Origin: Archivesica marissinica
Taxonomy: Eukaryota; Mollusca; Bivalvia; Venerida; Vesicomyidae
DNA: 64,000 nucleotides
Direction: 5' to 3'
Assembly: GCA_014843695.1 (NCBI GenBank)
Contig: CM026387.1
Location: 68,370,630 to 68,434,629 of the forward strand
Shown: positions 26,201 through 35,200 of the stretch, one piece after another
How the letters are laid out: each line of letters starts with the position of its first letter
How positions within the stretch are numbered: position 1 is the first letter of the stretch
Notes under the pieces: model-generated
Told to the model about the DNA's origin: nothing
The model's database searches: none
The model's input: only the letters and a program-made list of their open reading frames with translations
Translations under genes and position numbers: made by a program

Positions 26201-29200
26201 CTAATATTACACCATCAAACCAGTTCGGTGCCTTTGTATTACATAACTGGACACCTGCAACCACGGCCTTGTTAAACTGAGATTAGGCCTAACATCTTAA
26301 GACATTTCCCGCGAGAAGCGAGATTGATAATTTTAGGCGCGAAAATAATAGCAGACGATTATGCATAAAACAAATATATATATATTACATGGTAAACATT
26401 TGGCCATATATAGAAACAGTTTAATGTATTTATATAATACATTACTATTTATATATAACAATAATAAATATTTCGTGCAAATTGGGGTTTTGCACACTGT
26501 TCAGATACATCTTGACATATTTTTGTTGTTGTGGCCATCTTGTAATTGGCTATGACATTGTGTTATATTTTACATGATACTATAAATGCATAGTACAATG
26601 CTCTAGTCTGTGACACTCTTTATCTACTACCTGGTTATCAGCGTATGTTTTACTTTTTTCATACATGGCACACATGTCTGTGTACAGGCAGGTTTCTGTG
26701 ATGTGACCATAAAAATTATGCCCATTGCACATTTTTTTCTCTTAAGTTTTGTCATTTGATAAAGTCCCATTATGCATTTACTTCCAGTATGCTGCACACC
26801 AAGATATTGTTAAGAGCGGATGATTAGATATTGTGATTATTGTCTCATATTTTCATTAATTAATTATTGCGGTAAAATGGAAATTTTGACTCCAAACGAA
26901 CCTGCATTTGTGAAATATTTGGAAATTATCTCCCTTTCTGCTAGTTTTTAAACAAAATCACCAATAACTCTATAAATGGTGGTTTACTAAAGTTAATACT
27001 AGGATCAATTTGCATAATTTTATGAACTATAGTATTATTTTTCCAACTGAAGAAAAAAAGGCATAAAGAGAGTAAGTTTTGTCGTTAGTTGAGCTACTGG
27101 TAAACAAACGGAGCATCAAGATCGTTTATTTCGTTCAGCTACTTAGATTGTATACTTTGCTGAAATTCATGTCAAGAGCATCATTTAACAAGAAATAGAA
27201 TCATTTAGGTTCCAAGAACTTAAAAGGCTTATTCTTAGAGAATATGATATCATATATTTCCATCAGTTCAATAATAATTCAGTGAGATTTTAAATAACAG
27301 TTTGATGATCTGTCCAGAAATGAACTTGTTTTTATTGAAATTATTATTTGTTGAACTTGATTATAAATATGGATATTTATTTAAACAATCGTGAATAACT
27401 GTATGAATGATGCCTACTTAAAGATAATGATGCTTACTTAAAGATAATGATGCTTACTTAAAGATAATGATGCTTACTTAAAGATAACTAAAGATATTTG
27501 GTTGTTTTGGTTTATGATTTATTACATTTCACTGTATGAACATTTAAAGCAATATTATCTGTGCTCCAATAAGCGGCCAGCCTGTATCAAGCAGCCATTT
27601 ACTCAGTGTGTCAGTCTGCCAACATTTTCCTTATTAAACTTCATATTAATTGATCTCATCAGTTCATCAATGGGGCCTCGGTGGCCGAGTGGTTCATCAG
27701 TTCATCAATGGGGCCTCGGTGACCGAGTGGTTCATCAATGGGGCCTCGGTGGCCGAGTGGTTCATCAGTTCATCAATGGGGCCTCGGTGACCGAGTGGTT
27801 CATCAGTTCATCAATGGGGCCTCGGTGACCGAGTGGTTCAGGTTGTTGACCTCAATTCACTTGCCCCTCACCACTGTTGATTGGAATCCCACTACGAACA
27901 TCAAATTCTTCATTTGAGAAATCTATCCAACTGGCATGCTGAAGGTCAGTGGTATTTCCCGGGTGTCGGTCCGTGCCTGAAATACTGCTCGGAGGGGCAC
28001 CAAGGTTCTTCCACACCAATAATAGCTGGAGAGTAATAATAAGCTGTCATTGTGACTAAACCCAACGAAGAGTTCATTAACAAAATAATTATTATATTTT
28101 GCCTCCATTTAATGTTTACAGCTTTAGAAGGACATTAACATCTGTGTTATTTAGAAAGACTATGGCATTAAAATGTTGATTTGCTTTTGAGGAGTAGTGA
28201 AAAACTGTAAAACGTCCGGACAAGTCGTATAGTTGTAAAACGTCCGGACAAGTCGTATAGTTTTTATTGTTGCACATTATCTATGATTCTATAAATTTGT
28301 CATCAAGTTACTTGGCATATGATATCCAATCCAACACTTAGGATACTGACATTGTGTTCTCAATTTAATTACCAGATTTTTAATGTTGACGGACATGTAT
28401 TTTCTACTTTCAGTGTGAACCAATCAGTGGGTTTGGTTTCCGGCGTGGTGGGTACCAGTGTGTGTGTTTACCTGGTTACTATTACCCGTGGTGGCATGAT
28501 GGCCCCTTCCAGGGCTGGGAGATTGAACAGTCAACTGAAGAGGAATATAACTTTGGATTTGACTGCCTTAAAGTTCAAGGTATGTTAAACAATTGCCATC
28601 TCTTATTGTTTAATGCACATTAAAACAGCTATTTTGCAGTATGGTTAAGTATGGTACTGATGTGTTAGCATGTTGTATTTGCCTTATTTTTGTCATGGAA
28701 AGGACCACTATCTGAAGGCAAATATTGAAAGTGAACAGATAGGTCACAAGTCCTAATTGTAGTCTCTCTGGTGTGCTAGATGGTCGAGAATCCTACCTAG
28801 GTGTGCTAGATGGTCGAGAATCCCACTAAGGTGGGCTAGATGGTCGAGAATCCCACTAAGGTGGGCTAGATGGCCGAGAATCCCACCTAGGTGGGCTAGA
28901 TGGTCGAGAATCCCACTAAGGTTGGCTAGATGGCCGAGAATCCCACTAAGGTGGGCTAGATGGCCGAGAATCCCACTAAGGTGGATGGCCGAGAATCCCA
29001 CTAAGGTGTGCTAGATGACCGAGAATCCCACTAAGGTGTGCTAGATGGCCGAGAATCCCACTAAGGTGTGCTAGATGACCGAGAATCCCACTAAGGTGTG
29101 CTAGATGACCGAGAATCCCACTAAGGTGTGCTAGATGGTCGAGAATCCCACTAAGGTGTGCTAGATGGTCGAGAATCCCACTAAGGTGTGCTAGATGACC

Positions 29201-32200
29201 GAGAATCCCACTACGGTGTGCTAGATGACCGAGAATCCCACTAAGGTGTGCTAGAAGATCGAGAATCCCACAAAGGTGTGCTAGATGACCGAGAATCCCA
29301 CTAAGGTGTGCTAGATGACCGAGAATCCCACTAAGGTGTGCTAGAAGATCGAGAATCCCACTAAGGTGTGCTAGAAGGTCGAGAATCCCACTAAGGTGTG
29401 CTAGATGACCGAGAATCCCACTAAGGTGTGCTAGATGGTCGAGAATCCCACTAAGGTGTGCTAGAAGGTCGAGAATCCCACTAAGGTGTGCTAGATGACC
29501 GAGAATCCCACTAACATGTGCTAGATGGTCGAGAATCCCACTAAGGTGTGCTAGAAGGTCGAGAATCCCACTAAGGTGTGCTAGATGGCTGAGAATCCCA
29601 CCTAGGTGGGCTAGATGGTCGAGAATCCCACTAAGGTGGGCTAGATGGTCGAGAATCCCACTAAGGTGTGCTAGATGACCGAGAATCCCACTAAGGTGTG
29701 CTAGATGGCCGAGAATCCCACTAAGGTGTGCTAGATGGCCGAGAATCCCACTAAGGTGTGCTAGAAGGTCGAGAATCTCACTAAGGTGTGCTAGATGACC
29801 GAGAATCCCACTAAGGTGTGCTAGAAGGTCGAGAATCTCACTACGGTGTGCTAGATGGTCAAGAATCCCACTAAGGTGTGCTAGATGGTTGAGAATCCCA
29901 CTAAGGTGCTAGATGGTCGAGAATCCCACTAAGGTGTGCTAGATGGTCGAGAATCCCACTAAGGTGTGCTAGATGGTCGAGAATCCCACTAAGGTGTGCT
30001 AGATGACCGAGAATCCCACTACGGTGTGCTAGATGGTCGAGAATCCCACTAAGGTGTGCTAGATGGCCGAGAATCCCACTAAGGTGTGCTAGATGGCCGA
30101 GAATCCCACTAAGGTGTGCTAGATGACCGAGAATCCCACTAAGGTGTGCTAGATGACCGAGAATCCCACTAAGGTGTGCTAGATGGTCGAGAATCCCACT
30201 AAAGTGTGCTAGAAGGTCGAGAATCCCACTAACGTGTGCTAGATGGTCGAGAATCCCACTAAGGTGTGCTAGATGGTCAAGAATCCCACTAAGGTGTGCT
30301 AGATGGCCGAGAATCCCACTAAGGTGTGCTAGATGGTCGAGAATCCCACTAAGGTGTGCTAGATGGTCGAGAATCCCACTAAGGTGTGCTAGATGAACAA
30401 GCATGCTTATGGTATTTACCAGTATAAGACTGGACTTTCACAGTTAACTTCATTTGATAGGACCAGTAATAATTGGAACTTGGGAATTCCATAAACATTA
30501 AACTCTGCACAATATTGCCATATTACTTTGTGAACCGAATGTTGAAATAGTATCGATTCCATTTCAAGGAGATCAATTCATTTTAATTTACAGTCAAACC
30601 TGTGTTAGTGATCACCTATTAAGCAAGCAACCTGTATTAAGCAGCCAGTTTCTAGAGTCCCAATATGTTTGTTTTATTATACATTTGACCTATATTAACC
30701 CTTTCAACCCCACAGGCCTCTAAATAGGCTTATGAAAAGTGTAGATCCAGATGAGCCGGCTCGTGACGAGCCGTCTCATCAGGATCTGCACTTTTTTGCC
30801 AGTAATAATTATTACTATTTTTAGATAAAATTACCCATTTTGATAAATGAACTGGTCCAAAGGTAATTTTCTTATTAATTTATTGGTCTGAAAATATCAC
30901 GCACCAGTCCATGTCAGTTACTTGGGGTTGAATGGGTTAAGCAGCCACCTGAGCATAGCAGCCACAGTCTGTGCTTCCCATGGTTGGCTGCTTAAGACAT
31001 GGTTGACTGTAATGGGATTTTATATTGGATAAATATTGCACGAGTTATTGCATTATAATAGACAACGTTATTGCTATTTATTTTCAGAGATGCGTGTTGT
31101 ACCTATACAGATGCCGGAATTTGTTGGGGGGCGACAAAAGCGTTCTATTGAATACATGGCAACAAAGAAGGATGAGTTCATGGTTGTTGTAAATACACCA
31201 CTGGAACAGTCTGCAGCCCCTCATATGAGACTGGTTGCAAAGCGGAAACGGCGTAGTGCTGATGGCGACGAGGTTAGCGTTGTTCCAGTCTTCAGGCAGA
31301 GGTTTGTGTCGCGATACACCGAGGAGACAAGCAAAGTGCGTAGAAAGCGAGAAGCGTTTGAATATAAATCCTGGCAAAGAATGTCTGAGGTCCGTCAGAG
31401 GTTTTACAATGTTACCAAGGATACGTGTGAAGCAAGAGAAGCTTTTGAACTGTACCTTCCCGGTGATGCCGGTTATGGTGTTGAAAGACAATTTGAGTCC
31501 CAAGGGCGTACAGCACTACGATTGGCGCACTTCCTCAGTAACTTCTTACAGAATGTGGACGAGTATGAACAGTTTGGTAACCTGAAAGGAGACCGGCGAT
31601 TAAATGAGACCCACATATTTGGTGAGGTTCTTGCTATGGTCATGGGCGACTTTAAGGTTCTAGGAGCCGGAGCTTACTTCGATCAGTACAAGTTCCGTGT
31701 CTCGCCACCTGTTAACACAACTGACCCGCGTTACTCAAATGCTATTACCAGAGAATACTTTGGACCGTATTCGTGGCGTATACAGAATCCAGGCGATGGT
31801 CTCGATGCATATAGAGCTATCGACTCCGCTGGTATTGCGTCCGGAAGATACACTGACAAGCTTTGGTTTAGACGCATGAAGCAACGGTGGGCTACAAACT
31901 TCTACACATTGAAGAAGTTCATTGATAAACCTATGATCCGGTCTAGTCCAAACTCTACCAGCTCAATCAGATTTGAACACTACCCTATCACATACAAGGC
32001 TCCAAGTTATGAAGAAGGTGAATGGACGCGGCCAGAGTTCAGGTGTGATGGATACATAAATGACTGGGTGTCTACATACTCTGTGCCATTCTTTGGTCTT
32101 AACAGTATCAAATCACAGATTGAATTCAAGTAAGTTTCTATCACCTAAGACAAGGGTTTTAGTTTCTGTTCCTTGTAATATTTATTTAAAACTGTGGACA

Positions 32201-35200
32201 TAGAACCAAAACCGGTTGCATTCCTAGAGCTGAATTCTTGGTTTATATCTTATATATTAGTTAACGGAACATAGAATCTAACATTGCAAGACTTGTCCTG
32301 TTCGACTTTGCATATTGTTTTGCTACTATCTTATAGGGGTATTGTTACAATAGATGTGAAGTTGAAGTACCTGGACCTGAATCAGTGTCCTGCAGATTTC
32401 TACGTGGCCAACGCCTTCAAGAACACTGCAAAATGTGACTTCAGATCACAATATGTAAGTTCTTATCTGAGAAAGCTCTTGCTAAATCATCAATTTGCTT
32501 TTGCATTGTTGTTATTAACCCATTTCTTTCTGGATACATTTAATGGCTTTTGCAAACAACATAGATCCAGATCAGCCACAGTGTGACACTGCATGCTGAT
32601 CAGTATCTATGTTGTTTGCTACATAGCCAAGTATCTTAGCAAGATCATCTGAATAGCAAACAGCATAGAGCCTGATCAGACGGAACATTCCGTGGCAGCT
32701 GATCTGGCTCTATGTTCTTTGCAAATACTGTTTGTGGTATCCAGAATCAAATGGGTTAATAATCGTTAATTAGTAATTTTATGTTTTTGGAGGATAGTGC
32801 AATGATACGGACAGAGCCCCATTCCAGAGGCTCTGTCAGATGTTTACGTGTATGTCAATCACTGATTCAAGTCTTAGAACTCAGCCTAAAGCCTCCTCCA
32901 ATGAAAAACTAGTAGTTTGTTTACAATAAATTTGTATAGACTAGAGGATGGGACTAAGCAGTCGAGTCTTGGCACTGGCGGAATAATCACGTGACTGTAA
33001 CTGTGGTTGTTCTCTTGTGTCAAAACTGGCCTGTTAAACTTGCAACATGGAATGGAGGAACCAGCTAACAAAGGATGAAAGGAGATACCAGCCAACATAA
33101 AGGATGAAAGGAGATACCAGCCAACATAGAGGATGAAAGGAGATACCAGCCAACATAGAGAATGAAAGGAGATACCAGCCAACATAAAGAATGAAAGGAG
33201 ATACCAACCAACATAGAGAATGAAAGGAGATACCAGCCAACATAAAGAATGAAAGGAGATACCAGCCAACATAGAGGATGAAAGGAGGTACCAGCCAACA
33301 TAAAGGATGAATGAAGGTACCAGCCAACATAGAGGATGAAAGGAGATACCAGCCAACATAGAGAATGAAAGGAGATACCAGCCAACATAGAGAATGAAAG
33401 GAGATACCAGCCAACATAGAGGATGAAAGGAGGTACCAGCCAACATAAAGGATGAATGAAGGTACCAGCCAACATAGAGGATGAAAGGAGATACCAGCCA
33501 ACATAGAGAATGAAAGGAGATACCAGCCAACATAGAGAATGAAAGGAGATACCAGCCAACATAGAGGATGAAAGGAGGTACCAGCCAACATAAAGGATGA
33601 ATGAAGGTACCAGCCAACATAGAGGATGAAAGGAGATACCAGCCAACATAGAGAATGAAAGGAGATACCAGCCAACATAGAGAATGAAAGGAGATACCAG
33701 CGAACATAAAAATGAAAGGAGATACCAGCCAACATAGAGGATGAAAGGAGATACCAGCCAACATAGAGAATGAAAGGAGATACCAGCCAGCCAACATAGA
33801 GAATGAAAGGAGATACCAGCTAACATAAAGGATGAAAGGAGATACCAGCCAACATAAAGGATGAAAGGAGGTACCAGCCAACATAGAGAATGAAAGTACC
33901 AGCTAACATAGAGAATGAAAGGAGATACCAGCCGACATAGAGAATGAAAGGAGGTACCAGCTAACATAAAGGATGAAAGGAGATACCAGCCAACATAAAG
34001 GATGAAAGGAGGTACCAGCCAACATAGAGAATGAAAGGAGGTACCAGCCAACATAAAGAATGAAAGGAGGTACCAGCCAACATAGAGAATGAAAGGAGAT
34101 ACCAGCCAACATAGAGAATGAAAGGAGGTACCAGCCAACATAAAGGATGAAAGGAGGTACCAGCCAACATAGAGAATGAAAGGAGGTACCAGCCAATATA
34201 AAGAATGAAAGGAGGTACCAGCCAACATAGAGAATGAAAGGAGATACCAGCCAACATAGAGGATGAAAGGAGATACCAGCCAACATAGAGAATGAAAGGA
34301 GATACCAGCCAACATAGAGAATGAAAGGAGATACCAGCCAACATAAAGGATGAAAGGAGATACCAGCTTAGTAAAGAAGAGGTACCAGCCAACATAGAGA
34401 ATGAAAGGAGGTACCAGCTTAGTAAAGAAGAGGTACCATCTCTAGGAGGTTTAAAGGAGGTAACAGAATAGAATCAGATAGGAGGTGCCAGTGAAAAGGC
34501 AGAAAGGAGGTACCATCATAGATGCATAAAGGAGGTACCAGCATAAGCCAGAAAGTAGGTACCAGCATGGAGGCATAAAGGAGGTACTAGCATAGAGGCA
34601 GAAAGGAGGTACCAGCATAGATGCATAAAGGAGGTACCAGCATAGATGCATAAAGGAGGTACCAGCATAGAGGCATAAAGGAGGTACCAGCATAGATGCA
34701 TAAAGGAGGTACCAGCATAGAGGCATACAGGAGGTACCAGCATAGAGGCATAAGGGAGGTACCAGCATAGATGCATAAGGGAGGTACCAGCATAGAGGCA
34801 TAAGGGAGGTACCCGCATAGAGGCATAAGGGAGGTACCCGCATAGAGGCATAAGGGAGGTACCAGCATAGAGGCATAAGGGAGGTACCAGCATAGATGCA
34901 TAGAGGAGGTACCAGCATAGATTCATAGAGGTACCAGCATAGAGGCAAAGAAGTGGTACCAGCAAAGAGGCACCATATCTTGGGAAATTAAAGGTGGTAC
35001 CATCTCGGGAGATTAAAGGCGGTACCAACTCGGGAGATTAAATGCGGTACCATCTCGGGAGATTAAAGACGGTACCATCTTGTGAGATTAAAGGCAGTAC
35101 CATCTCGTGAGATTAAAGGCGGTACCATCTTGGGAGATTAAAGGCGGTACCATCTCGGGGAGATTAAAGATGGTACCATCTCGGGAGGTTAAAGGCGGTA

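Noticed and set aside
28767..30400. CRISPR-like regular array
   Set aside because: Units abut without unique spacers, and the region is an intron of an animal gene; it is an ordinary minisatellite.
32886..35028. Minus-strand Leu/Trp-rich multi-pass-like repeat proteins
   Set aside because: Derived from 29- and 25-bp minisatellites in intron 5; the apparent membrane segments are repeated translation of the unit.
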